From Streptococcus oralis (GTDB lineage Bacteria > Bacillota > Bacilli > Lactobacillales > Streptococcaceae), in contig NZ_KQ969521.1 in the NCBI RefSeq assembly GCF_001578935.1, positions 577,530 to 641,529 of the forward strand: 64,000 nucleotides of DNA, given 5' to 3'. The position numbers and the translations under genes were made by a program. Below, piece after piece: positions 44,300 to 56,316 of the stretch. Position 1 is the first letter of the stretch; each line of letters starts with the position of its first letter. The notes under the pieces are model-generated. The model was not told the DNA's origin, ran no database searches, and saw only the letters and a list, made by a program, of their open reading frames with translations.

Positions 44300-45172
44300 T
44301 TATTCTCCATCCAGAAATTTACCCATTTGTGATAGAGGTTCACCTAGTTTTGTCACAGCTTCGGACAATTCTTTAGTGTCTTCTTTTGACAAATCTGTAT
44401 AGAGTTTATAGTGTTCTTTGTCTGTCATGTGTTTGTCTAGCAAACTGTTGACAGATTTAAAATCTGTTTCCAATTCTTTGACTAGGTCAGCATCTGATTT
44501 TTCAAGGAGAGGTTTAAATAGTTGGAAAATTTTCTCAGCACCCTCGATATTAGCACGGAAATCGTATAAATCTGTATGGGAGTATACTTCTTCTTCACCA
44601 GTAATCTTACTTGTCGCTACTTCGTTAAGCAAGTCAACTGCCCCAGTCAACATAACCTTGTAGTCCACATCTACAGTCGCAATCTTAGCTTTCAATTCCT
44701 TAATATCATTGACCAATTGATCACCGTATTTTTCAGTCCCTTTTGTGGTATTATCTTCCCAAAGGATACGCTCAATACGGTGGAAACCAGACCAGCCTTC
44801 CTCAGTCTTATTTTCATCTACGTAGTCTGCCAAACGAAAGTCAATCTTGACATCTGACTCACCAAAGCTCTCAGCAATGGGTTCTGAACGCTCATAAGAC
44901 ATACGAATCAGTGGATAAACCTTCTTAGCCTCTTCTAATTTGCCTTCTTTCAAGAGTTTGACAAAACCTTCCGTATCTGTCAACAATTTATCAATTTGCT
45001 CTTGTACAAAAGTCTTATAGTCAGCAGTGGCCTTATCCAGCATTTTTTGCTTGTCTTCAGACAAGGCTGTCACCTTCGATGAATCGCTCGTATCGCTTGG
45101 CTTTGTTTGATTATTGGCACAAGCTGTCAATAGCAAGGCTGAAGATAAAAGGACGAAACCTAGTTTTTTCAT
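44300..45172 (-). CDS. efeO: Iron uptake lipoprotein EfeO/EfeM (imelysin family)
   Basis: A 290-aa lipoprotein (lipobox LTAC) with the M75/imelysin G-x-H-x-x-E signature (GFHRIE), thought to bind iron at the surface. It lacks the N-terminal cupredoxin domain of E. coli EfeO and so is of the short EfeM type. AGGAG precedes the ATG. First gene of efeO-efeB-efeU-tatC-tatA, with a strong promoter. Confidence 0.92.
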   Translation of the reverse strand: MKKLGFVLLSSALLLTACANNQTKPSDTSDSSKVTALSEDKQKMLDKATADYKTFVQEQIDKLLTDTEGFVKLLKEGKLEEAKKVYPLIRMSYERSEPIAESFGESDVKIDFRLADYVDENKTEEGWSGFHRIERILWEDNTTKGTEKYGDQLVNDIKELKAKIATVDVDYKVMLTGAVDLLNEVATSKITGEEEVYSHTDLYDFRANIEGAEKIFQLFKPLLEKSDADLVKELETDFKSVNSLLDKHMTDKEHYKLYTDLSKEDTKELSEAVTKLGEPLSQMGKFLDGE

Positions 45173-45218
45173 TGTATACTCCTATCGGCTCAGAAGACCT
45201 GAATTTATTTTACGCTCT

Positions 45219-45247
45219 ATTATAACATGTATTTCCTCATTTTTCAA
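45219..45247 (-). promoter_or_regulatory. Promoter of the efe-tat operon
   Basis: TTGAAA-N17-TATAAT on the minus strand, about 45 bp before efeO. No clear Fur/PerR palindrome was recognised around it. Confidence 0.7.
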
Positions 45248-45359
45248 TAAATTGTCAGAAAATTTAATGTTAGCTGTCTAAAACTAATAATAGACTTTTG
45301 TCCCTAAAATTGATAAAATAAAAAAGAAAATAATAGAAAAAAGGAAACTGTAAACCGCC

Positions 45360-45659
45360 ATGATGAACATGCAAAACATGATGCGCCAAGCACAAAAACT
45401 TCAAAAACAAATGGAACAAAGCCAAGCAGAACTCGCTGCCATGGAATTTGTTGGAAAATCAGCTCAGGACCTTGTCCAAGCAACTTTGACTGGAGACAAA
45501 AAAGTGGTCAGCATTGACTTCAACCCAGCAGTTGTAGATCCAGAAGATCTCGAAACCCTTTCTGACATGACTGCGCAAGCAATTAACGCAGCACTTGAAC
45601 AAATTGATGAAACGACTAAGAAGAAACTAGGAGCTTTCGCTGGAAAATTGCCTTTCTAA
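45360..45659 (+). CDS. YbaB/EbfC family nucleoid-associated protein
   Basis: A 99-aa DNA-binding protein that forms tweezer-like dimers. It has the Met/Gln-rich N-terminal helix ([19 protein letters not shown]), the VTLTGDKK-type beta strands ([16 protein letters not shown]) and a C-terminal helix. Monocistronic, with a bidirectional terminator. Confidence 0.94.
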   Translation: MMNMQNMMRQAQKLQKQMEQSQAELAAMEFVGKSAQDLVQATLTGDKKVVSIDFNPAVVDPEDLETLSDMTAQAINAALEQIDETTKKKLGAFAGKLPF

Positions 45660-45664
45660 TCCAC

Positions 45665-45696
45665 AAAAAAAGAGAAACATCTGTTTCTCTTTTTTC
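45665..45696. terminator. Bidirectional terminator between ybaB-like gene and gdpD-like gene
   Basis: AAGAGAAACA/TGTTTCTCTT with a two-base tip and A/T runs on both sides. Confidence 0.85.
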
Positions 45697-47460
45697 TTAG
45701 AAATCAAAGAATTCCATTGCTTTCTTTAAGAGTAATTCCGTATATTCCGGATCGTCTTGAGCCATTGTGACTTGTGACTGGACCATTTCAAGATCATCAG
45801 TAATCATGCCATCTGCGCCGAGACGAACTGCTTTATCAAATGCCTCCGAACCATTTACGGTCCAAACATAGAGTCTCTGATCAGTTGTCCAGAGTTTATT
45901 GACAAAGTATTCATCCAAAGTTGAGTACTCCATAGTGTAACCCGTTGCCTTGGTTCTTGGGAAGATACTGTTATAGGGAAGAATAAAGTAAACTGGAATT
46001 TCAGAATCATAAGTCAACACCTTATCAATCACATGATAGTCTAGCGATTGCATCTGGTGTCCATATTTTTTGATAGTAGCTCCATACTTTTCGAGGAAAT
46101 GGTCCATCATTTGCGGACTATCTTTTTTACTGGTTTTAATCTCAATCAGCAATTTTTGGTTTAAAGCATTTGCACGCTCTAAATAGGCATCAAAGCTTGA
46201 AATCTTTGTTTGATAACCATTCTCGTAAATATCTGTATTTGTTAATTCATCCAGAGTCAAATCTTGCGGTGTAGCATTAATACCTGTTAAATTTTTGAGG
46301 TTAGCATCGTGCATCATCACGAACTGACCGTCTTTCGTTTCCTGCACATCCATTTCGATGAGATCTGGTTTTAGTTGTGCTGTTTTTTCTAAAGACTGCA
46401 CAGTATTTTGAACACCATTTTTATTACTTACTCCTCTGTGCGAAATCACTAAAGGTGTATTGGTATCCGGAGATTCCAGATAAACGTAGCCTTCTATCGC
46501 AAAGAAGATGCTTGCACACCCCATGACACCCCATCTCATCAGATGATCTTTCTTTCGCCTTGGCATAATCTCTAGCTCTTCTCCTGTCAGGAAGGAAACA
46601 AACTTCACTAGGAAATAAGTCAGGGTCATGTAATGGAAATTTTTAATCAAGACAAAATTAATCACACCGAGAATCAAGGATTCTTTTTGAGTTAGACTAT
46701 CCATCACTACTTGCGCAAAAAGCAAAGGAATTAACAAACCAAAGAAGAAGAGATACGTTTTAATGATAATGAGTAAGAGATGCCAAGAGAAGAAAAGGAC
46801 ATTTTTTTTCGTCTTTTGGAGACTATATTTCACACTTTCTCTTACTGTCTTTCTTTCAAAGAGAATCTTAGGAAGGGCAAACATAAATCGGACTGAGATG
46901 TAGAGAAAGATCCAAGCGGATGCTATGATCATCAGACCTACCAACCAATGCTTACCTTCCCAATAATTCACAATAAAATCAGGGATAATAATCTTGTTGA
47001 GGTAGTAGATTTTTAAAATCTTACGGATGAACGGGAAAAGCAAAGCAATGTAAAAAAAGACAAAGGCCATCTTACAAAAGCTCAATCGCTTAACGAATAG
47101 AAAGCTCTGTTGAAATACTTTTCTACTATACTCAATTAAAGTTCTCTTTTCATGATAGAGAAGGTGACGAGCCCCGATAAACAAAAGACAAATCTGAAAA
47201 TAGGCAACCAAGAGATTGATTGCAATTAAGATGAGAAAGGCTAAACTGATAAAAGGCGAGCCTTGTATAATCGCCCAAAAGTTATTGTAGGAGATAAACA
47301 AATAACCAGTTTGTCTCAGAAGGATGCCAGCAATCCATGAATTTAATGGTAGCCAGACAAACTCGACCATCATAAAAATCAAGAAAAATAGAAATAAAAT
47401 TTTATCTAGGTTATAGTAAATCTTCCTAAAACCTAGCTTTTTAGGTTTTTCAGGTTTCAT
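45697..47460 (-). CDS. Membrane-anchored glycerophosphodiester phosphodiesterase
   Basis: A 587-aa protein whose N-terminal half (about 1-310) is a membrane region of seven or eight helices. The C-terminal half is a GDPD catalytic domain. Active-site parts are VISHRGVSN (His-Arg), LIEMDVQ (metal Glu/Asp), FVMMHDANL (His-Asp) and LLIEIKT (metal Glu). The usual PENT loop reads VQNT. It probably hydrolyses glycerophosphodiesters or lipid-derived products at the membrane. ATG 47460 fits AGGAG better than a GTG two codons upstream. It follows the exonuclease gene by 8 bp. Confidence 0.88.
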   Translation of the reverse strand: MKPEKPKKLGFRKIYYNLDKILFLFFLIFMMVEFVWLPLNSWIAGILLRQTGYLFISYNNFWAIIQGSPFISLAFLILIAINLLVAYFQICLLFIGARHLLYHEKRTLIEYSRKVFQQSFLFVKRLSFCKMAFVFFYIALLFPFIRKILKIYYLNKIIIPDFIVNYWEGKHWLVGLMIIASAWIFLYISVRFMFALPKILFERKTVRESVKYSLQKTKKNVLFFSWHLLLIIIKTYLFFFGLLIPLLFAQVVMDSLTQKESLILGVINFVLIKNFHYMTLTYFLVKFVSFLTGEELEIMPRRKKDHLMRWGVMGCASIFFAIEGYVYLESPDTNTPLVISHRGVSNKNGVQNTVQSLEKTAQLKPDLIEMDVQETKDGQFVMMHDANLKNLTGINATPQDLTLDELTNTDIYENGYQTKISSFDAYLERANALNQKLLIEIKTSKKDSPQMMDHFLEKYGATIKKYGHQMQSLDYHVIDKVLTYDSEIPVYFILPYNSIFPRTKATGYTMEYSTLDEYFVNKLWTTDQRLYVWTVNGSEAFDKAVRLGADGMITDDLEMVQSQVTMAQDDPEYTELLLKKAMEFFDF

Positions 47461-47468
47461 AGACACTC

Positions 47469-48059
47469 CTAGTCTAAAAATTGAGATAAGTCTAAGCTAT
47501 TAAAGGGATTCATAGAAAAACTACTCTGGTCTTCTAATAATAGCTTTCCTTCATCCGATTCCAAAAAAGCTTCGTAAACACGCGCCGTCATGCGGGCATC
47601 CTCTAAACTGTTATGAGACTTCCCGTGAAAGCCTAAAAAATTCGCTACAGTTTGCAATTTAAGATTGGCTATGCCGTGTAGATCAGAACTACGGCGTTCA
47701 AAAGCCTCCTCATATAGATCAACCTTATACTGGTCACGATAATCAATACCATGCTCCAAGAGAATAGGCAAATCACTCTTAGTTGCATTGTAACCAACGA
47801 TAGGTAAGTTGCCAACAAATGCCTGAAAGTCCTTTAAAACTTGTTCTACTTTTGGCGCGTCTTTCAAGGTTTCAGCTGTGATTCCAGTCAAACCATTGAT
47901 AAAACTCTTTAAAGGTGCCGTAGTATAAACATAAGAATCAAAAGCAGCACTTTCTTGTCCATCTTGAAAGCGGACTGCTGATACTTGAATTAAATGAGTA
48001 ACCCCCTCATGTTGATTGAATTCCAGATCAAAGGCGATATAATCTCTTAATTTTTCCAT
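47469..48059 (-). CDS. DnaQ-like (DEDDh) 3'-5' exonuclease
   Basis: A 196-aa exonuclease of the DnaQ superfamily. Exo I is IAFDLEFN (Asp, Glu), Exo II is VGYNATKSDLPIL (Asp), and Exo III is SHNSLEDARMTA (His and Asp). It could trim DNA or RNA ends; the specific substrate is not evident. The start MEKLRDY at 48059 is placed after GAGGG. It overlaps no neighbour and is 8 bp from the phosphodiesterase gene, with which it is likely co-transcribed. Confidence 0.85.
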   Translation of the reverse strand: MEKLRDYIAFDLEFNQHEGVTHLIQVSAVRFQDGQESAAFDSYVYTTAPLKSFINGLTGITAETLKDAPKVEQVLKDFQAFVGNLPIVGYNATKSDLPILLEHGIDYRDQYKVDLYEEAFERRSSDLHGIANLKLQTVANFLGFHGKSHNSLEDARMTARVYEAFLESDEGKLLLEDQSSFSMNPFNSLDLSQFLD

Positions 48060-48140
48060 TATTTCCCTCAATTACTACCCAAACTAAACTATAAACAATA
48101 AAAGAAGCCATTAGGTTAATGAGTAACCCAAACAGCTTCT

Positions 48141-48635
48141 TTATTTTCCTCCAAAAAGGCGAGCAAAAAAGCCTTTTTTGGTTGCTTGGACTTCTTCTTT
48201 TGCTTGGTCCAACTCGAGTTTCAAGGTTTCTTGATCCTTCATGGCTTGAAGAGTTAATTGTTGCTGTTGGTCCAACTGTTTGTCCTTTTCAGCAATCTGT
48301 CGGTCTTTGATACGCATCTGTTCATCTTTTTCTGATAACTGGCGGTCTTTGGCCTTGAGCTGCTCGTACAAACGAAGAATTTCAGCGTTTTTCTCATCAA
48401 CCAAGATTTCCATCAGTTCACGTTGTTTGACATCATCACTGACTGGTTCATCTTCAAAAATCGTTTTTTTGTAGATTTCTTCTAGCTTGATCAAGCCACT
48501 TCGAGTAACTACAGTTACACCTTTGTCATTTTTTTTCGTGTCCTCTTCTGGAAGTTCTTTGACACGATTGTTGATTGCTTGACGAGATAGCCCTAAGACC
48601 TCTGCAATCTCACTGACGGTCATTTCAATACTCAT
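48141..48635 (-). CDS. rocS: Chromosome segregation regulator RocS (DUF536)
   Basis: A 164-aa protein with an N-terminal winged/helix-turn-helix (MTVSEIAEVLGLSRQAINNR), a long Glu/Lys/Gln-rich coiled coil (about 75-150), and a short C-terminal amphipathic helix (KKGFFARLFGGK) expected to bind membrane. This architecture and the glmU-macP-mtnN neighbourhood match pneumococcal RocS. That protein links ParB and the capsule kinase system to chromosome segregation. It has its own TTGACA promoter. Confidence 0.87.
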   Translation of the reverse strand: MSIEMTVSEIAEVLGLSRQAINNRVKELPEEDTKKNDKGVTVVTRSGLIKLEEIYKKTIFEDEPVSDDVKQRELMEILVDEKNAEILRLYEQLKAKDRQLSEKDEQMRIKDRQIAEKDKQLDQQQQLTLQAMKDQETLKLELDQAKEEVQATKKGFFARLFGGK

Positions 48636-48674
48636 AATATCCTCTGAAACGTTTTCTAGCTTTTCTTTATTTAA

Positions 48675-48703
48675 ATCTTATCATAAGCTAGATAAACTGT
48701 CAA
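48675..48703 (-). promoter_or_regulatory. Promoter of rocS
   Basis: TTGACA-N17-TAAGAT on the minus strand in the 76-bp gap after mtnN, close to the rocS start. Confidence 0.7.
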
Positions 48704-48711
48704 ATTTCCGC

Positions 48712-49404
48712 TTAATCCAAAGCCTTTAAAAAGGCTAGTAAGACTTGGGCAGAACGACGTCCAGCTTCGATAATAAACTCATCAAAAGAGATAGAGGCTT
48801 CGTGATTGGCATTGTCACTCATGGCACGAATGACTAGGAAAGGTAGACCAAGAGCCTGAGCTGCTTGTGCAATAGCAGCCCCTTCCATTTCAACTGCTAA
48901 AACATCCGGAAAGTGGGATTTGATACTAGCAATCTTATCATCTCCAGCTATAAAACTGTCTCCTGTAGCAATCAAGCCTAGGTGCCAGTTTTGGTCCAAC
49001 TGAGATAGACTCTCTTGGATTTTGGCTACAAAGGTTTTGTCTGATTCAAAATAAAGCGGTTGTTGCGCCATTTGGCCATAAGCATAGCCAAAAGCAGTCA
49101 CATCCACATCATGGTAAGCCAACTTATCCGCAATCACTACATCTCCTACTGCAATCCCGTCTGCAAGAGCACCTGCTGATCCTGTATTGATGATAGCTTC
49201 TACTTGGAAGTGGTTAGCTAACACCGCTACACTCATAGCCGACATGACCTTTCCAATCCCACTCTGAACTAGAACGACTTCAGTATTGCCAACAGAGCCT
49301 GTGTAGTATGTATTTCCTAAGACTTGGACTTCTTGAGGTTTATCCAAATTCTGAGTCAAATATACGAGTTCTTCTGGCATGGCAGCAATGATTCCAATTT
49401 TCAT
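48712..49404 (-). CDS. mtnN: 5'-methylthioadenosine/S-adenosylhomocysteine nucleosidase
   Basis: MtnN (Pfs) cleaves MTA and SAH to free adenine, feeding methionine salvage and, with LuxS, AI-2 formation. The 230-aa protein has IIAAMPEELV, INTGSAGAL and the nucleoside-site VEMEGAAIAQAA, with the catalytic Asp in IRAMSDNAN. ATG 49404 follows AAAGGA; the TTG upstream frame is rejected. It starts 15 bp after macP. Confidence 0.96.
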   Translation of the reverse strand: MKIGIIAAMPEELVYLTQNLDKPQEVQVLGNTYYTGSVGNTEVVLVQSGIGKVMSAMSVAVLANHFQVEAIINTGSAGALADGIAVGDVVIADKLAYHDVDVTAFGYAYGQMAQQPLYFESDKTFVAKIQESLSQLDQNWHLGLIATGDSFIAGDDKIASIKSHFPDVLAVEMEGAAIAQAAQALGLPFLVIRAMSDNANHEASISFDEFIIEAGRRSAQVLLAFLKALD

Positions 49405-49419
49405 TTCAAGTCCTTTCAA

Positions 49420-49731
49420 TTACAAGAGTTTCATCGCTAAAATTAACAAAATCAAAAGTAGGATGACTGCAAACAAGATGCGATTGAGTTTCGAATTAAA
49501 AACATTTCTCTTAGTGTTCTCAATGCGGCGACTCTTATGAATTGTTGGTTCTACTTCGATTGTAAGTGTATCTTGACTAAAACCGTGGTCTCTAGAGCGT
49601 GAATAACCAAAATGTTGTGAAGATGTTGGTAGGATCTTTGTTTCCTCATCATCTTGAAGAGGTGGTCCTGAGATTTTCTCACCACGATTGGCACGTTCAA
49701 TCATTTCGTCTGTTAATAAAGGTTTTCCCAT
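49420..49731 (-). CDS. macP: Class A PBP activator MacP
   Basis: A 103-aa bitopic protein: a cytoplasmic N-terminal region (1-82) and one C-terminal membrane helix ([19 protein letters not shown]). The N-terminus [13 protein letters not shown] and the DDEETKILP segment match MacP. In S. pneumoniae, MacP activates PBP2a and is phosphorylated by StkP on a threonine in this segment; Thr31 is the likely counterpart. The synteny glmU-nudix-macP-mtnN supports the call. Confidence 0.85.
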   Translation of the reverse strand: MGKPLLTDEMIERANRGEKISGPPLQDDEETKILPTSSQHFGYSRSRDHGFSQDTLTIEVEPTIHKSRRIENTKRNVFNSKLNRILFAVILLLILLILAMKLL

Positions 49732-49742
49732 GGGTTGCTCCT

Positions 49743-50288
49743 CTATTTCTTTTGTAGTTCCCAGTACTGAATCGCCATAATGGTCTTGGCATCACAGATA
49801 TGACCTGACTGGATCAGGTTCTTGGCTTCCTCTAGACTAACTTCTAAAACTTCCAAGGTTTCATCATCATCTTGTGGGCGAGGATTTTCCACCTTGACCA
49901 AATCACTAGCGAGGTAGAGTTTTAGTTTTTCATTACAAAATCCAATCGCAGAATAGAAATCGTACAACAGTTCTAACTTAGCTGTGTAGGCAACTTCTTC
50001 TTCCAATTCACGAAGGGCCGCTGCCGTTGGATCAGCATTTTCACCAATTTCCAGTTTTCCTGCGGGAATCTCATAAGAGACCGCCTCGATAGCCTTTCGG
50101 TATTGCTTCACAAGGACAATTTTATCCTCAGCTGTCACAGCTAGTACACAAACAGCTCCATTGTGAAAAATCAAGTCACGTTGGGCAGTACCCTTTCCTT
50201 CTGGTAGTTCCACCTGGTCTTGTACTAGTTTGAAAATAGGACCTTGGTAGATTTCCTTCCGACTAATCGTTTTTTCTTCAAATTCCAT
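49743..50288 (-). CDS. NUDIX hydrolase, ADP-ribose pyrophosphatase type
   Basis: A 181-aa Nudix enzyme resembling NudF/ADP-ribose pyrophosphatase. The Nudix box [25 protein letters not shown] has the key R-E-x2-E-E residues, with Ala at the usual final Gly. PAG-type upstream motif and a short C-terminal dimer helix are present. The start follows AGGAG. It lies between glmU and macP in one operon. Confidence 0.9.
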   Translation of the reverse strand: MEFEEKTISRKEIYQGPIFKLVQDQVELPEGKGTAQRDLIFHNGAVCVLAVTAEDKIVLVKQYRKAIEAVSYEIPAGKLEIGENADPTAAALRELEEEVAYTAKLELLYDFYSAIGFCNEKLKLYLASDLVKVENPRPQDDDETLEVLEVSLEEAKNLIQSGHICDAKTIMAIQYWELQKK

Positions 50289-50297
50289 GACAAACTC

Positions 50298-51692
<1,395 letters not shown>

Positions 51693-51708
51693 CTAGAAAT
51701 TCCCTTAT

Positions 51709-51717
51709 ATTATACCA
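51709..51717 (-). promoter_or_regulatory. Extended -10 promoter of glmU
   Basis: TGG-TATAAT on the minus strand, about 35 bp before glmU. Confidence 0.6.
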
Positions 51718-51832
51718 TAATTTAGTTTCTTAGGAGTAAACAAACAGAGAAATAGGGAAAAGACGCCCGTTTATTCACTTTTTCCGATGTTTTCTTTGAT
51801 TTTTTTATCTATTTACGTTAAACTATTTAGAT

Positions 51833-52633
51833 ATGAGAAAAAAGATTCATCCAGCTATTATTTTTACTTTATTTACTATATTTATAGCTATTTTGATCCT
51901 CAATAGACCAACTTATGAAGACCATCCTGTCAAGTCAAAACCCAATGCAGTGCAGGTTGAAAATCAGGCCTTGCATAATCTTGACAAACCTATTATTGAC
52001 GTCTCTGGCTGGCAAAGACCTGAGGAAATCAACTACGATACCTTGTCTCAAAATATTTCTGGTGTTATTGTTCGTGTCCACAATGGGGCTCAGCATACTG
52101 AAACAAATAATGCCGCCCATGCCAATGGTGTCGACAAAGCCTATATAAATCATATTTCAGAATTTCAAAAGCGCAATGTTCCAGTTGCTGTTTATGCCTA
52201 TCTAGCAGGTACTAGTAAGGAAGAAATGGAAAAAGCTGCTGAGGTTTTCTACAACGCTGCTTCTCCATATAACCCTAGTTACTACTGGCTTGATGTTGAA
52301 GAAAACACAATGTCTGATATGAACGAAGGTGTTGAAGCTTTTAGAGCTAAATTAGAAGCACTTGGCGCTAAAAATATTGGAATTTACATTGGTGTTTATT
52401 TCATGCAAGAGCATAGTATCAATCCAGACAAGTTCTCTGCTGTTTGGATTCCATCTTATGGAACGGATTCAGGTTACTTTGAAACCACGCCTAATACTGA
52501 TTTAGACTATGACCTCCATCAGTATACTTCAAAAGGAAGAATTGCTGGATTTGAACACCATTTAGATATTAATCTCATTTCTACCTTGAAGAAAAAAGAA
52601 GAAACCTTCAGAAAACTATTTTTAAGGCCATAA
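51833..52633 (+). CDS. GH25-family lysozyme, membrane-anchored
   Basis: A 266-aa protein with an N-terminal anchor (AIIFTLFTIFIAILILN) and a GH25 muramidase domain. Catalytic acids are visible at IIDVSGWQ and YYWLDVEENTM, and the C-terminal strand DLDYDLHQYTSKGRIAGFE is typical. No choline-binding or SH3b repeats are attached, so it is probably a membrane-held cell-wall remodeller. It is divergent from glmU and is followed by a terminator. Confidence 0.9.
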   Translation: MRKKIHPAIIFTLFTIFIAILILNRPTYEDHPVKSKPNAVQVENQALHNLDKPIIDVSGWQRPEEINYDTLSQNISGVIVRVHNGAQHTETNNAAHANGVDKAYINHISEFQKRNVPVAVYAYLAGTSKEEMEKAAEVFYNAASPYNPSYYWLDVEENTMSDMNEGVEAFRAKLEALGAKNIGIYIGVYFMQEHSINPDKFSAVWIPSYGTDSGYFETTPNTDLDYDLHQYTSKGRIAGFEHHLDINLISTLKKKEETFRKLFLRP

Positions 52634-52672
52634 GACAAGTGAAAATCGCTCTCTTTTTCACTTGTCTTTTCA
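52632..52672 (+). terminator. Terminator after the GH25 gene
   Basis: AAGACAAGTGAAAA/TTTTCACTTGTCTT, a 14-bp stem with a 9-base loop and a T run. Confidence 0.85.
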
Positions 52673-52739
52673 TTTTCTTCTCGTCTGTGTTATAATTGAT
52701 AGAATAGAGAAAGAATTTTATGAAATTGAGGATTTTATG

Positions 52740-53582
52740 ATGTTTTCATGGATTGCAAGAGTTATTAAAGGAATCGTCATCGCCTTAGGATTTATCCTAC
52801 CTGGAATTTCTGGCGGTGTTTTAGCAGCTATTTTGGGAATTTACGAGCGAATGATTAGCTTTCTGGCTCATCCCTTTAAGGATTTTAAAGAGAATGTCCT
52901 ATACTTTATCCCAGTAGCAATCGGGATGTTGCTAGGCATTGGTTTGTTTTCTTATCCAATCGAGTATCTGCTAGAAAATTATCAAGTCTATGTTTTGTGG
53001 AGCTTTGCGGGAGCCATCATCGGTACAGTTCCTAGCCTCCTTAAAGAATCTACTCGAGAATCTGATCGTGACAAGATCGACCTAGTCTGGTTCTGGACTA
53101 CCTTTATCCTTTCAGGCCTAGGGCTCTACGCGCTAAACTTTGTTGTTGGTTCTCTCAGTGCTAGTTTCGCTAGTTTCATCTTAGCGGGTGCTCTTTTAGC
53201 TCTAGGTGTCTTGGTGCCTGGTTTAAGTCCGTCAAATCTACTCTTGATTTTAGGACTGTACGCTCCAATGTTAACTGGCTTTAAGACCTTTGATTTATTT
53301 GGTACCTTCCTTCCTATCGGGATTGGTGCAGGAGCAACCCTCATCGTTTTTTCAAAATTAATGGACCACGCCTTGAACAACTACCACTCCCGTGTTTATC
53401 ACTTTATTATTGGGATTGTGCTATCAAGCACACTCTTGATTTTAATTCCAAATGCTGGAAATGCTGAAAGTATCCAATATACCAATCTTTCTGTTGTAAG
53501 CTATGTTCTCATCGCCTTCTTCTTTGCACTTGGCATTTGGCTTGGTATCTGGATGAGTCAATTGGAGGATAAGTATAAATAA
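52740..53582 (+). CDS. DUF368 membrane protein, PopT-type undecaprenyl phosphate translocase
   Basis: A 280-aa protein with about eight to ten helices and two pseudo-repeated motifs, GFILPGISGGVLAAILGIYE and GVLVPGLSPSNLLLILGLY. This marks the DUF368 family. Members have been shown to recycle undecaprenyl phosphate across the membrane (PopT) in several bacteria. Of two adjacent ATGs the second is better spaced from GAGGA. A TATAAT lies about 45 bp upstream. Its stop shares a base with the next gene's ATG. Confidence 0.82.
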   Translation: MFSWIARVIKGIVIALGFILPGISGGVLAAILGIYERMISFLAHPFKDFKENVLYFIPVAIGMLLGIGLFSYPIEYLLENYQVYVLWSFAGAIIGTVPSLLKESTRESDRDKIDLVWFWTTFILSGLGLYALNFVVGSLSASFASFILAGALLALGVLVPGLSPSNLLLILGLYAPMLTGFKTFDLFGTFLPIGIGAGATLIVFSKLMDHALNNYHSRVYHFIIGIVLSSTLLILIPNAGNAESIQYTNLSVVSYVLIAFFFALGIWLGIWMSQLEDKYK

Positions 53583-54064
53583 TGGCAAAAAAAGTAAAGA
53601 TTAAAAAAACTCTTGTCGAGCAGATCTTAACCAAAGCAGGAATTGAGCACATAGGTATTCAAATCAATGCGCTTGAGGGAAAACTTCCTTCGGAATATGA
53701 TCGAACACATATCTTTAAAACCTTGGCTCTGCTGGGGGACAAGACAGGCCCAATTATCGGAATCGTCCCCATAACAGAACACCTCGCTGAAAAAAAATTA
53801 GCAAAGGTTTCTGGTAATAAAAAAGTGAGTATGATTCCACAAAAAGACCTAGAAAAAACAACAGGCTATATTCATGGGGCTAATAACCCCGTCGGCATTC
53901 GCCAAAAACACAATTATCCCATTTTTATTGATCAGACTGCTTTGGATTTAGACAAAATGATTGTCTCTGCTGGAGAAGTCGGGCACAGTATCATCATCCG
54001 ACCTCAAGACTTAGCCAGCTTTGTAAAAGCGGACTTCGCTGATATCTTGGAGGAAAACAACTGA
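53582..54064 (+). CDS. ybaK: Cys-tRNA(Pro)/aminoacyl-tRNA deacylase YbaK/EbsC
   Basis: A 160-aa YbaK-type editing domain that hydrolyses mischarged Cys-tRNA(Pro). The KTLALLGDKTGPIIGIVPI strand, the KLAKVSGNKKVSMI catalytic-Lys helix and the GYIHGANNPVGIRQK loop are typical. Start and stop overlap both neighbours by one base (ATGG/TAATGG and TGATG), so it is coupled to the DUF368 gene and to the phosphatase. Confidence 0.88.
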   Translation: MAKKVKIKKTLVEQILTKAGIEHIGIQINALEGKLPSEYDRTHIFKTLALLGDKTGPIIGIVPITEHLAEKKLAKVSGNKKVSMIPQKDLEKTTGYIHGANNPVGIRQKHNYPIFIDQTALDLDKMIVSAGEVGHSIIIRPQDLASFVKADFADILEENN

Positions 54065-54687
54065 TGAAACTCTATTTTGTTCGTCATGGTCGGACTGTCT
54101 GGAATCTTGAAGGACGTTTTCAAGGTGCTAGCGGCGACTCTCCCCTTCTTTCAGAGTCCATTGACACACTAAAACAACTGGGGCACTATCTTAAGGAGAT
54201 ACCTTTGGATAAGATTTATTCTAGTGATTTACCCAGAGCGGTCAAATCTGCTGAAATTATCCAAAGTCAACTCCAGCCCCCTTGTTCTTTAAAGTGCATT
54301 CCTGACCTACGTGAATGGCAACTTGGCAAACTAGAGGGATTAAAAATTGCAACTTTGGAAGCTATTTACCCGCAGCAAATCAAGGCTTTTCGGTCAAATC
54401 TAGCTAAGTTTGATACGAGGATGTTTGAAGCCGAATCTCTCTACTCTACGACTCAGCGAACCATTCAGTTTATCAAATCTCTGAAAGGAAGTCCGGCTGA
54501 AAACATTCTGATTGTTGGTCATGGGGCAAATCTCACTGCTAGCCTACGCACTCTCTTAGGCTATAAAGAGGCTCACCTTCGCAAAGATGGAGGCTTGGCC
54601 AATGCTAGTCTGACAGTTTTAGAGACCGATGATTTTGAAACCTTCACTCTGGAAAGATGGAATGACACTTCCTATCAAAGAAAATAA
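54064..54687 (+). CDS. Histidine phosphatase (phosphoglycerate mutase-like) family protein
   Basis: A 207-aa histidine phosphatase. The catalytic LYFVRHGRTVWNLEGRFQG has the phospho-His. Further core residues are an Arg in IYSSDLPRAVKSAEII, Glu in REWQLGKLEG and the second His in LIVGHGANLTAS. The true substrate is unknown; such genes are often labelled phosphoglycerate mutase but are usually cofactor-dependent phosphatases of small metabolites. It is third in the popT-ybaK operon. Confidence 0.88.
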   Translation: MKLYFVRHGRTVWNLEGRFQGASGDSPLLSESIDTLKQLGHYLKEIPLDKIYSSDLPRAVKSAEIIQSQLQPPCSLKCIPDLREWQLGKLEGLKIATLEAIYPQQIKAFRSNLAKFDTRMFEAESLYSTTQRTIQFIKSLKGSPAENILIVGHGANLTASLRTLLGYKEAHLRKDGGLANASLTVLETDDFETFTLERWNDTSYQRK

Positions 54688-54689
54688 TG

Positions 54690-54719
54690 GAACTTGATCT
54701 TAATAGTCAAGTTCTTTTT
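54690..54719 (+). terminator. Terminator before lysS
   Basis: GAACTTGA/TCAAGTTC with a 9-base loop and a T run, just after the phosphatase gene. Confidence 0.75.
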
Positions 54720-54816
54720 AGTTTTCAAAGAATATCCGTGAATTTCTCTGCTATTTATGATAAAATGGGAGTATCGCAAAAAATGACTCATCGTATCAAA
54801 TTTTGAGTAAAATTAG

Positions 54817-56315
<1,499 letters not shown>

Positions 56316-56316
<1 letters not shown>

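Noticed and set aside
45697-47460. Loss of activity in the glycerophosphodiesterase because the PENT loop reads VQNT
   Set aside because: The metal ligands and catalytic histidines (HRG, E-x-D, HD, EIK) are all present; the PENT Glu is not one of them.
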